DNA of 11,534 nt from positions 1 to 11,534 of the forward strand of contig PFJA01000034.1 in NCBI GenBank assembly GCA_002782905.1, given 5' to 3'. The stretch is from Lysobacterales bacterium CG_4_10_14_3_um_filter_64_11 (GTDB lineage Bacteria > Pseudomonadota > Gammaproteobacteria > Xanthomonadales > Xanthomonadaceae). The notes beneath the pieces were generated by a model. The model was not told where the DNA came from. It saw only the letters and a list, made by a program, of their open reading frames with translations, and ran no database searches. Both the position numbers and the translations under genes were made by a program. Positions 5,209 through 11,534 of this stretch are shown here, one piece after another; position 1 is the stretch's first letter, and each line of letters opens with the position of its first letter.

Positions 5209-7320
5209 ATGAGTATTCGCACCCGCCGCCTTGCCACAGTGATGGCATTGGCAGGCATCACCTTGAGTACCCCCATGATGGCAGCAGTCGACAGCGCAAC
5301 CGACCCCAACCTCTGGCTGGAAGACGTCGCCGGCGAAAAGGCGCTGGACTGGGTGCGCGCGCGCAATGCGGTCAGCCAGAAAGCGCTGCAATCCGAGCCG
5401 GCATTTGCCGGCCTGCGCAATGATCTGCTGGCGATCCTGGATTCGGATGCGCGCATCGCCTATGTCGAAAAGATCGGCCCGTACTATTACAACTTCTGGC
5501 GCGACAAGACCGCCGTGCGCGGCATCTGGCGGCGCACCACGCCCGACTCCTACCGCAGCGCGCAGCCCGAATGGGAGACCGTGCTCGATCTCGATGCGCT
5601 CGCCGCCAGCGAAAACGAAAATTGGGTGTGGCACGGTGCGCAGTGCCTGCGCCCGGATTACACGCGCTGCCTGATTGCGCTGTCGCGCGGCGGCGCCGAT
5701 GCCGATGTCAGCCGCGAGTTTGCGCTCGACGCGCGCAGCTTCATCAGCGATGGCTTTTATCGCCCCGAAGCCAAGGGCGGTCTGGGCTGGATCGACCGCG
5801 ACACGGTTTACGTGTTCACCGATTTTGGCGATGGCAGCGTGACCGAATCGGGCTATCCGCGCATCGTCAAGCAATGGCGGCGCGGCACCCCGTTGAGCGA
5901 GGCAAGCGTGGTTTACGAAGGCCGCAGCGATGACATGTACATCGCCGCCAGTCACGATGATACGCCCGGCTTCGAGCGCGATTTCGTCAGCCGCACACTG
6001 GCGTTCTACAACGATGAACTGTACCTGCGCGGCAACGATGGCAGCCTGCACAAAATCGACGTGCCCAACAGCGCCAACAAATCGGTGGTGCGCGATTTCC
6101 TGCTGCTGGAGCTGCGCGAACCGTGGATGGTGGCGGGCACAGAGTATGCCGCAGGTTCTTTGCTGGCGACCAACTTTGCTGCGTTCATGGCCGGCGAGCG
6201 GGCATTCGAGGTGCTGTTCACGCCCGATGCCCACACCGCGCTGGCGGGTTTTGGCGCACTCAAGGATCACCTCTACCTCAACGTGCTGGCGGATGTGAAG
6301 AACCGCATCGTGATCCTCACCCCCGGCAAGGACGGCTGGCAGCGCCAGCCGCTGCTGGGCGCACCAGCCTTTGGCACACTGGGCTTCAGCGCGGTGGATG
6401 CCGATGACAGCAACGAGTACTTCCTGACCAGTACCGATTTCCTCACCCCGACCAGCCTCGCCTATGGCCGCATCGGCAGCGCGCCGCAGACGCTCAAGCA
6501 ACTGCCGGCGTTCTTCGATGCCAGTGGCTTGGCCATCAGCCAGCACTTCGCCACCTCGAAGGACGGCACAAAGGTGCCGTACTTCATGGTGGCGCCCAAG
6601 GCGCTCACCCGCGATGGCAACAACCCGACCCTGCTCTACGGCTACGGCGGTTTCGAAATTTCATTGACACCGAACTACAGCGCCAGCGTTGGCCGCGGCT
6701 GGCTCAGCCAGGGCGGTGTGTATGTGCTGGCCAATATCCGTGGCGGCGGCGAGTACGGCCCGCGCTGGCACCAGGCGGCGCTGCGCGAGCATCGCAACAA
6801 GGCCTACGAAGACTTTGCTGCGGTAGCGCAGGATCTGATTGCCGGCAAGGTCACCTCAAGCACGCACCTCGGCATCCAGGGCGGCTCCAATGGCGGCTTG
6901 CTGATGGGCAACATGACGGTGATGTATCCCGAGCTGTTCGGCGCCGTGGTCTGCCAGGTGCCGCTGCTCGACATGCAGCGTTATCACAAACTGCTGGCCG
7001 GCGCCTCGTGGATGGCGGAGTACGGCGACCCTGACAAACCCGAGGACTGGGCCTTCCTGCAGCACTACTCGCCCTATCACAACGTCCGCGCCGAAGTGAA
7101 ATACCCGCCGCTGTTGTTCACCACCTCGACCCGCGACGATCGCGTGCATCCCGGTCACGCTCGCAAAATGATGGCGCGGATGATGGCACAGCGGCACGAC
7201 GTGCTGTATTACGAAAACATCGAGGGCGGCCATGGCGGCGCCGCCAACAATCCGCAGGCGGCGTACATGCAGGCGCTGGCCTATACCTTCCTGAAACAGA
7301 AATTGATGGGAACCCCTTGA
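5209..7320 (+). CDS. Secreted prolyl oligopeptidase (peptidase family S9A)
   Basis: 703 residues from the ATG at 5209, preceded by GGAG (5196-5199) at 9-nt spacing; the longer reading from 5161 overlaps the promoter. Residues 1-26 (MSIRTRRLATVMALAGITLS, then TPMMAA) are a Sec signal peptide, so the enzyme should be periplasmic. The N-terminal DPNLWLEDV and the following beta-rich region match the S9A seven-bladed propeller. The C-terminal alpha/beta hydrolase domain carries Ser560 (GGSNGG), Asp643 (TRDDRV) and His675 (EGGHGG) as the catalytic triad. Trp601 and Tyr605 (SWMAEYGDP) correspond to Trp595 and Tyr599 of porcine prolyl oligopeptidase, the proline S1 pocket, and Arg645 is also conserved. 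It should cleave peptides of up to about 30 residues after proline. It is divergent from the borosin operon; a link is possible because fungal borosin clusters carry a prolyl oligopeptidase, but S9 peptidases are common in this order. Confidence 0.93.
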   Translation: MSIRTRRLATVMALAGITLSTPMMAAVDSATDPNLWLEDVAGEKALDWVRARNAVSQKALQSEPAFAGLRNDLLAILDSDARIAYVEKIGPYYYNFWRDKTAVRGIWRRTTPDSYRSAQPEWETVLDLDALAASENENWVWHGAQCLRPDYTRCLIALSRGGADADVSREFALDARSFISDGFYRPEAKGGLGWIDRDTVYVFTDFGDGSVTESGYPRIVKQWRRGTPLSEASVVYEGRSDDMYIAASHDDTPGFERDFVSRTLAFYNDELYLRGNDGSLHKIDVPNSANKSVVRDFLLLELREPWMVAGTEYAAGSLLATNFAAFMAGERAFEVLFTPDAHTALAGFGALKDHLYLNVLADVKNRIVILTPGKDGWQRQPLLGAPAFGTLGFSAVDADDSNEYFLTSTDFLTPTSLAYGRIGSAPQTLKQLPAFFDASGLAISQHFATSKDGTKVPYFMVAPKALTRDGNNPTLLYGYGGFEISLTPNYSASVGRGWLSQGGVYVLANIRGGGEYGPRWHQAALREHRNKAYEDFAAVAQDLIAGKVTSSTHLGIQGGSNGGLLMGNMTVMYPELFGAVVCQVPLLDMQRYHKLLAGASWMAEYGDPDKPEDWAFLQHYSPYHNVRAEVKYPPLLFTTSTRDDRVHPGHARKMMARMMAQRHDVLYYENIEGGHGGAANNPQAAYMQALAYTFLKQKLMGTP

Positions 7321-7349
7321 AACTCGCTGCGCGACCCGATTGCGGCGGG

Positions 7350-7488
7350 TTAAGGAAGCTCTGAACAAGCCCCGTCGGCCGTCATTGCGAGCGCAGCGAA
7401 GCAATCCAGCATCTTGATTCTCTGAATATTTCTGGATTGCCACGTCGCTTAGCTCCTCGCAATGACAGCGTTTTCAGACCATCGTTAA
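7350..7488. mobile_element. 139-bp MITE-like palindromic element with imperfect terminal inverted repeats
   Basis: The ends TTAAGGAAGCTCTGAACAAG (7350-7369) and the reverse complement of 7469-7488 agree at 15 of 20 positions, both starting with TTAA. Inside is a large inverted repeat: 7381-7409 (GTCATTGCGAGCGCAGCGAA...) pairs with 7432-7466, leaving a 22-nt loop. There is no coding capacity. The GTCATTGCGAG/CTGGATTGC arms resemble dispersed intergenic palindromes known from many proteobacteria. The element fills most of the space between the two peptidase genes. TTAA may be target-site duplication or the tip of the repeat; one copy cannot tell. Confidence 0.6.
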
Positions 7489-7546
7489 CGAGGTTTCCCT
7501 GATACTTGGCGCTGATTAAACTCGCTGAACACCAATGGATACGACC

Positions 7547-9691
7547 ATGAGCACTTCTTGTCGCTGGCTGGCAACCGCCCTGCTAACCGTGCTGCTTGCC
7601 GCCTGCGGCAAACCGGCCGCACCACCGGCAACCCAGGCGCCGGCCGCACTGACGCCGCCGATGGCGACAACCCAGCCACACGAAGTCATCGCGCCGCATG
7701 GCGCCAGCCGCAATGACGAGTATTACTGGCTGCGCGACGACAGCCGCAGCGATCCCGAGGTGCTCGCCTACCTCAGTGCCGAAAACAGCTATGCCGATGC
7801 GGTGATGGCACCGCACCAGGCCCTGCGCGACACCCTGTACAACGAGTTGATCGGCCGCATCAAGCAGGACGACAGTTCGGTGCCCTATCAGTACAGGGAT
7901 TACTGGTATTACACCCGCTTCGAGGAGGGCAAGGATTATCCGATTTATGCGCGCAAGCGCGGTGGCCTCGATGCCGCCGAGGACGTGCTGCTTGATGGCA
8001 ACGCCATGGCCGCGGGCAAGGATTATTTTCAGGTCGGTGACTGGGAAGTCAGTCCGGATCAAAACCTGCTGGCGTGGACCGAAGATGCGGTAGGCCGGCG
8101 CCAATACGTGCTGCGCTTCAAAAACCTCACCACTGGCGAAATCCATTCCGAGCAGATCGCCGGACTGGCCGCAGACATGGTGTGGGCCAATGACAACCGC
8201 AGCGTGTTCTACATCGAAAACGATCCGGCCACGCTGCTGACCACGCGGGTAAAAAAGCACACGCTGGGCAGCGATCCGGCCACTGACCTGCTGGTGTACG
8301 CGGAGGCCGACCCGAGTTATTACATCAGCCTGATGCGTACCCGTTCGGAAAGGTTCATCTGCATTGTGCTGTCGAGCACCACCACCAGCGAACAGCGCTG
8401 CACCAGCGCCGACAAGCCCGCCCGGTTCAAGCCGCTGGTGGCTCGGCAGCGCGATGTCGAGTACCAAGCCGACCATCTGGCCGGGCGTTGGCTGATCCGC
8501 AGCAATTGGCAGGCGCACAATTTTCGCCTGCTGCAGGCCAGCGAAAAAGCGCTGGCCAAGCCCGAGCAGTGGACCGATGTGGTGCCGCATAACGCGCAGG
8601 TGTTGATCGAGGATTTTGCCCTGTTCGATGATTTCATCGCCATCGAGGAACGCTCTGAAGGTCTGTCGCGCCTGCGTATCATCGGCGCGCAGGGCCAGGA
8701 CTACGTCAAGGCCGATGACCCTGCCTATACCATGGCGTTGGCGATCAATGCCGAAGCCGGCAGCGCGTGGCTGCGCTACACCTATTCTTCGCTGGCCACG
8801 CCCACTACCACCTACGAATTGAACGTCGCCAGCGGCGAGCGCCGGCTGCTCAAGCAAGAGCCGGTGCTGGGCGGTTTCGATCCAGCACACTACACGGTGG
8901 AGCGGCTGTGGGCACCGGCACACGATGGCGCCCGCATTCCGGTCAGTCTGGTCTATCGCAAGGGCTTCGTGCGTGATGGCACGGCAGCACTGTTGCAGTA
9001 CGGCTACGGCTCGTACGGCGCATCGACGGACCCGCGCTTCAACGCCAGTGTGCTGTCGTTGCTCGATCGCGGCATGGTCTACGCCATCGCCCATATTCGC
9101 GGCGGCCAGGAAATGGGCCGCAGCTGGTATGAGCACGGCAAGCTGCTCAACAAGAAAAACACCTTTACCGACTTCATCGACGTGACCGATTATCTGGTTC
9201 GCAACCAATACGCTGCCGCCGACCGGGTGGCGGCGATGGGCGGCAGCGCCGGTGGCCTGTTGATGGGCGCCATCGCCAATATGGCGCCGCGCAAATACCG
9301 CGTCATCGTTGCGCAGGTGCCGTTCGTCGATGTGGTCACCACCATGCTCGATGCAAGCATCCCGTTGACCACCAATGAGTTCGACGAATGGGGCAACCCG
9401 GCCGATCCGACCTACTACCAATACATGCTCTCGTACTCGCCTTACGATCAGATCAAACGCAAGGATTACCCGGCGATGTTTGTCGGCACCGGCCTGTGGG
9501 ACTCGCAGGTGCAGTATTTTGAGCCGGCCAAGTACGTGGCGCGGCTGCGCGCGCGCAAGACCGACGTGCTGCCGCTGCTGCTGCGTACCAACATGCAGGC
9601 CGGCCATGGCGGCAAATCCGGCCGCCTGCAACGCTATCACGACACCGCCGAATATCAAGCGTTCATGCTGTGGCAGTTGGGCATGAAATAA
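7547..9691 (+). CDS. ptrB: Oligopeptidase B-like lipoprotein (peptidase family S9A)
   Basis: 714 residues from the ATG at 7547. An in-frame ATG four codons earlier (7535) has no ribosome binding site, whereas GGAT (7537-7540) precedes 7547. A lipobox LLAAC at residues 16-20 followed by Gly21 marks a lipoprotein, probably outer-membrane anchored, with a Pro/Ala-rich linker to about residue 45. The peptidase begins with HGASRNDEYYWLRDDS, typical of oligopeptidase B. The catalytic triad is Ser567 (GGSAGG), Asp652 (GLWDSQV) and His687 (AGHGGKSGR). The segment MLDASIPLTTNEFDEWGNP is a strong oligopeptidase B signature and contains the acidic residues linked to Lys/Arg preference in P1. Length fits the family plus the lipoprotein leader. 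It should degrade short peptides after basic residues in the periplasm. Classical PtrB is cytosolic, so the lipidated form is a lineage variant. It may share transcription with the upstream peptidase, although the MITE-like element lies between them. Confidence 0.92.
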   Translation: MSTSCRWLATALLTVLLAACGKPAAPPATQAPAALTPPMATTQPHEVIAPHGASRNDEYYWLRDDSRSDPEVLAYLSAENSYADAVMAPHQALRDTLYNELIGRIKQDDSSVPYQYRDYWYYTRFEEGKDYPIYARKRGGLDAAEDVLLDGNAMAAGKDYFQVGDWEVSPDQNLLAWTEDAVGRRQYVLRFKNLTTGEIHSEQIAGLAADMVWANDNRSVFYIENDPATLLTTRVKKHTLGSDPATDLLVYAEADPSYYISLMRTRSERFICIVLSSTTTSEQRCTSADKPARFKPLVARQRDVEYQADHLAGRWLIRSNWQAHNFRLLQASEKALAKPEQWTDVVPHNAQVLIEDFALFDDFIAIEERSEGLSRLRIIGAQGQDYVKADDPAYTMALAINAEAGSAWLRYTYSSLATPTTTYELNVASGERRLLKQEPVLGGFDPAHYTVERLWAPAHDGARIPVSLVYRKGFVRDGTAALLQYGYGSYGASTDPRFNASVLSLLDRGMVYAIAHIRGGQEMGRSWYEHGKLLNKKNTFTDFIDVTDYLVRNQYAAADRVAAMGGSAGGLLMGAIANMAPRKYRVIVAQVPFVDVVTTMLDASIPLTTNEFDEWGNPADPTYYQYMLSYSPYDQIKRKDYPAMFVGTGLWDSQVQYFEPAKYVARLRARKTDVLPLLLRTNMQAGHGGKSGRLQRYHDTAEYQAFMLWQLGMK

Positions 9692-9822
9692 CGCAGCGCA
9701 TTGCGTCGCACACCGCGCCCGCTCCGGACTCGATCCGAGGGTGGGTTACCACAAAGGAACGACATTCCCTGCGGGGGCGCGCCTGCGCGCGAAGCTCTCG
9801 CGGACTCATTCGCCGGCAGAGC

Positions 9823-9847
9823 CGGCCCCAGACCTGATCTGGGGCCG
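9823..9847. terminator. GC-rich hairpin between convergent ptrB-like and trxA genes
   Basis: CGGCCCCAGA (9823-9832) pairs perfectly with TCTGGGGCCG (9838-9847) around a 5-nt loop. It lies between two converging genes, so it may stop transcripts from either side. There is no T-run after the stem on either strand, so it may instead be a dispersed repeat. A second possible stem uses GCCGGC at 9812-9817 and 9821-9826 and would compete with it. The rest of 9692-9822 is GC-rich with no gene seen. Confidence 0.4.
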
Positions 9848-9865
9848 ACCCCCTCAAAGCCGGTT

Positions 9866-9884
9866 GCGCCGCCTCAGACGGCGC
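9866..9884 (-). terminator. Small hairpin spanning the trxA stop codon
   Basis: GCGCCG (9866-9871) and CGGCGC (9879-9884) form a 6-bp stem with a 7-nt loop containing the trxA stop. It could stabilise the 3' end of the trxA mRNA or help termination. No T-run follows on the minus strand. Confidence 0.25.
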
Positions 9885-10200
9885 GGTCCACCAACTGTGC
9901 CAGTTGCGCCTTGCCAACCGCGCCGACCTGGGTCGCGGCGACTTTGCCATCCTTGAACATCATCAAGGTGGGGATGCCGCGCACCGCGTACTGCCGCGGC
10001 GTGTTCGGATTCTCGTCGATGTTGATCTTGACGACTTTCACCTTGCCGGCATAACTCGCTGCCAACTCATCAACCAGCGGCCCGATCATCTTGCACGGGC
10101 CGCACCATTCGGCCCAGAAATCGACCAGCACCGGCGTTTCGGATTGCAGCACCTGGGCTTCAAAATCGGCATCATTGACGTGAATGACGTGATCGCTCAC
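9874..10200 (-). CDS. trxA: Thioredoxin 1
   Basis: 108 residues, the standard length. It is the cytosolic dithiol/disulfide reductant that feeds electrons from thioredoxin reductase to ribonucleotide reductase, methionine sulfoxide reductase and other proteins. The active site WCGPCK places the redox cysteines at Cys33 and Cys36. Buried Asp27 (VDFWAEW), the cis-proline Pro77 (RGIPT) and the C-terminal AQLVDRAV helix complete the fold. The start codon is GTG (10198-10200), supported by AAGGAG at 10207-10212 with 6-nt spacing. It is divergent from rhlB, as in E. coli, but the downstream neighbour is a convergent peptidase rather than rho, so it is monocistronic here. Confidence 0.97.
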   Translation of the reverse strand: MSDHVIHVNDADFEAQVLQSETPVLVDFWAEWCGPCKMIGPLVDELAASYAGKVKVVKINIDENPNTPRQYAVRGIPTLMMFKDGKVAATQVGAVGKAQLAQLVDRAV

Positions 10201-10206
10201 GGATCG

Positions 10207-10212
10207 CTCCTT
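10207..10212 (-). promoter_or_regulatory. Ribosome binding site of trxA
   Basis: AAGGAG on the minus strand, 6 nt before the GTG start. The near-perfect site supports GTG as the initiation codon. Confidence 0.7.
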
Positions 10213-10311
10213 GATTGGATTGAGATTGAGTACCGGCCGCGGCGCGGCAGCCGGTGGACACCTTGGGTTACACTAGTGCCACACGGGGCATCACGTCCCG
10301 CCGGGTGAACA

Positions 10312-10325
10312 CCCCAAGTTTGGGG
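10312..10325. repeat. CCCCAA/TTGGGG palindrome in the rhlB leader
   Basis: CCCCAA (10312-10317) and TTGGGG (10320-10325) are separated by 2 nt, giving a short RNA hairpin with about 5 bp and a 4-nt loop, 51 nt before the rhlB start. The 10201-10376 region separates the divergent trxA and rhlB genes and must hold both promoters. TACACT (10269-10274) could be a -10 box for rhlB, but no matching -35 was found. Confidence 0.25.
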
Positions 10326-10376
10326 CCGCGTCGCCGGGCACGCAAGCGCGACGTTACTCGCGCGGATACGGATTTC

Positions 10377-11534
10377 ATGACCGATAAACCATTAACCGAT
10401 GTTGCTTTTTCCAATTTCGCACTTGCGCCGGCACTGCTCGCTGGCCTGGAAGCCGCCGGCTTCAGCCGTTGCACGCCGATTCAGGCAATGACCCTTCCCC
10501 TGGCCCTGGCCGGGCGCGATGTCGCCGGGCAGGCGCAAACCGGCACCGGCAAAACACTCGCCTTTCTGATCACCGTCATCAATCGTCTGCTTACCGGTCC
10601 GGCACTGGCCGAGCGCAAGCCCGAAGATCCGCGCGCGCTGATCCTGGCGCCGACACGCGAGCTGGCGATCCAGATCCACAAAGATGCCGTCTCGTTTGCC
10701 TCCGATCTGGGCCTGAAGTTTTCGCTGGTCTATGGCGGCGTCGATTACGACAAGCAACGCAGCCTGTTGCAGGCCGGTGCCGATGTCATCATCGCCACTC
10801 CGGGGCGGCTGATCGATTACGTCAAGCAGCACAAGGTGGTTTCGCTGCATGCGTGCGAAATCTGCGTGCTCGACGAGGCCGACCGGATGTTCGATCTGGG
10901 TTTCATCAAGGACATCCGCTTCCTGCTGCGGCGCATGCCGATCCGCACCGTGCGTCAGACAATGCTGTTCTCGGCAACGCTCAGCCACCGCGTGCTTGAG
11001 CTGGCCTATGAGCACATGAACGAACCGGAAAAGATGGTGGTCGAGACCGAGACCATCACCGCCGCGCGCGTCCGTCAGCGTTTGTACTTGCCGGCGATGG
11101 AAGAAAAAATCCCGCTGTTGATCGGCCTGCTCAGCCGCACCGAGGGTGCGCGCAGCATGGTGTTCGTCAACACCAAGGTGTGGGTTGAGCGCGTTGCCAG
11201 GGCGTTGGAAAAAGCCGGCTTTCGGGTCGGCGTACTGTCCGGCGATGTGCCGCAAAAAAAACGCGAGAGCCTGCTGACTCAATTCCAGAAAGGTCGGCTT
11301 GAACTGCTGGTAGCCACCGACGTGGCTGCCCGCGGCCTGCACATCGATAGCGTCACCCACGTCTTCAACTTCGACTTGCCGTTCGATGCCGAGGATTACG
11401 TGCATCGCATTGGCCGTACCGCGCGCCTGGGCGCCGAGGGCGACGCGATCAGCTTTGCGTGCGAGATTTACGCGCAGGGCCTGCCGGATATCGAAGCCTT
11501 CATCGAGCAAAAAATCCCGGTCGAGCCGGTCACC
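10377..11534 (+). CDS. rhlB: ATP-dependent DEAD-box RNA helicase RhlB (3' end cut by window)
   Basis: 386 codons are visible from the ATG at 10377 to the window edge without a stop. The gene is absent from most ORF-style calls because it is open-ended. Motifs in order: Q-motif with Phe14 and Gln36, Walker A AQTGTGKT (53-60), PTREL (92-96), TPGR (141-144), DEAD (166-169), SAT (199-201), ATDVAARG (313-320) and HRIGRTAR (343-350). Both RecA-like domains are thus complete. It unwinds structured RNA, in E. coli as part of the RNase E degradosome. MTDKPLTDVAFSNFALAPAL and FDLGFIKDIRFLLRRMP are RhlB-like, and the divergent trxA neighbour supports RhlB over RhlE or SrmB. Xanthomonad RhlB proteins usually have a long basic C-terminal extension, which would lie beyond this window. 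Only a weak ribosome binding site (GGAT) precedes the start. Confidence 0.93.
   Translation, partial: MTDKPLTDVAFSNFALAPALLAGLEAAGFSRCTPIQAMTLPLALAGRDVAGQAQTGTGKTLAFLITVINRLLTGPALAERKPEDPRALILAPTRELAIQIHKDAVSFASDLGLKFSLVYGGVDYDKQRSLLQAGADVIIATPGRLIDYVKQHKVVSLHACEICVLDEADRMFDLGFIKDIRFLLRRMPIRTVRQTMLFSATLSHRVLELAYEHMNEPEKMVVETETITAARVRQRLYLPAMEEKIPLLIGLLSRTEGARSMVFVNTKVWVERVARALEKAGFRVGVLSGDVPQKKRESLLTQFQKGRLELLVATDVAARGLHIDSVTHVFNFDLPFDAEDYVHRIGRTARLGAEGDAISFACEIYAQGLPDIEAFIEQKIPVEPVT

Noticed and set aside
7381..7466. CRISPR-like repeat or non-coding RNA
   Set aside because: There is only one inverted pair with no regularly spaced direct repeats, and the structure is better explained as a MITE-like palindrome.
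7583..9658. 691-codon minus-strand open frame opposite the oligopeptidase B-like gene
   Set aside because: No recognisable motifs; composition is typical of the complement of a high-GC coding sequence. The plus-strand gene has a full catalytic triad.
10392..11510. 372-codon minus-strand open frame opposite rhlB
   Set aside because: All DEAD-box motifs are on the plus strand in one uninterrupted frame; the antisense frame has no recognisable domain.

Overview
This is a high-GC window, probably from a gammaproteobacterium of the order Xanthomonadales (Xanthomonadaceae/Rhodanobacteraceae). The inference rests on codon use, protein flavour (secreted S9 peptidases, TPR-GGDEF proteins), a trxA/rhlB divergent pair and dispersed palindromic repeats; no marker gene settles the genus.

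Left part (1-2259): the last codons of a membrane protein, probably an NCS1-type nucleobase/hydantoin permease, are followed by a hicBA toxin-antitoxin module on the minus strand, then hydA (D-hydantoinase/dihydropyrimidinase) on the plus strand. The permease and hydA fit reductive pyrimidine or hydantoin catabolism, with the TA module lying between them in the opposite direction.

Centre (2260-5208): this is the most interesting region. A two-gene minus-strand operon encodes a 78-residue peptide and, 8 nt downstream, an 833-residue membrane protein. The protein has a signal peptide, a periplasmic helical TPR region, a coiled coil, one transmembrane helix, a GGDEF diguanylate cyclase domain and a C-terminal tetrapyrrole-methylase-fold domain. 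That last domain carries the hallmarks of borosin peptide-backbone alpha-N-methyltransferases (OphMA/SonM type), and the small peptide has the helical recognition segment plus C-terminal tail expected of a split-borosin precursor. The window therefore appears to hold a split-borosin RiPP locus whose methyltransferase is fused to a membrane-anchored c-di-GMP synthase.

Right-centre (5209-9691): two plus-strand S9 serine peptidases follow, divergent from the borosin operon. One is a prolyl oligopeptidase with a signal peptide and a conserved proline pocket. The other is an oligopeptidase B-like lipoprotein. A 139-bp MITE-like palindromic element separates them. They may be independent housekeeping peptidases, or they may process the peptide; the sequence alone cannot decide.

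Right end (9874-11534): trxA (GTG start, minus strand) and rhlB (plus strand, cut by the window end) are divergent, as in Escherichia coli. No gene-free stretch reaches 300 bases. The gaps contain inverted repeats and hairpins, listed individually. No tRNA, rRNA, CRISPR array, insertion sequence or replication origin was seen.
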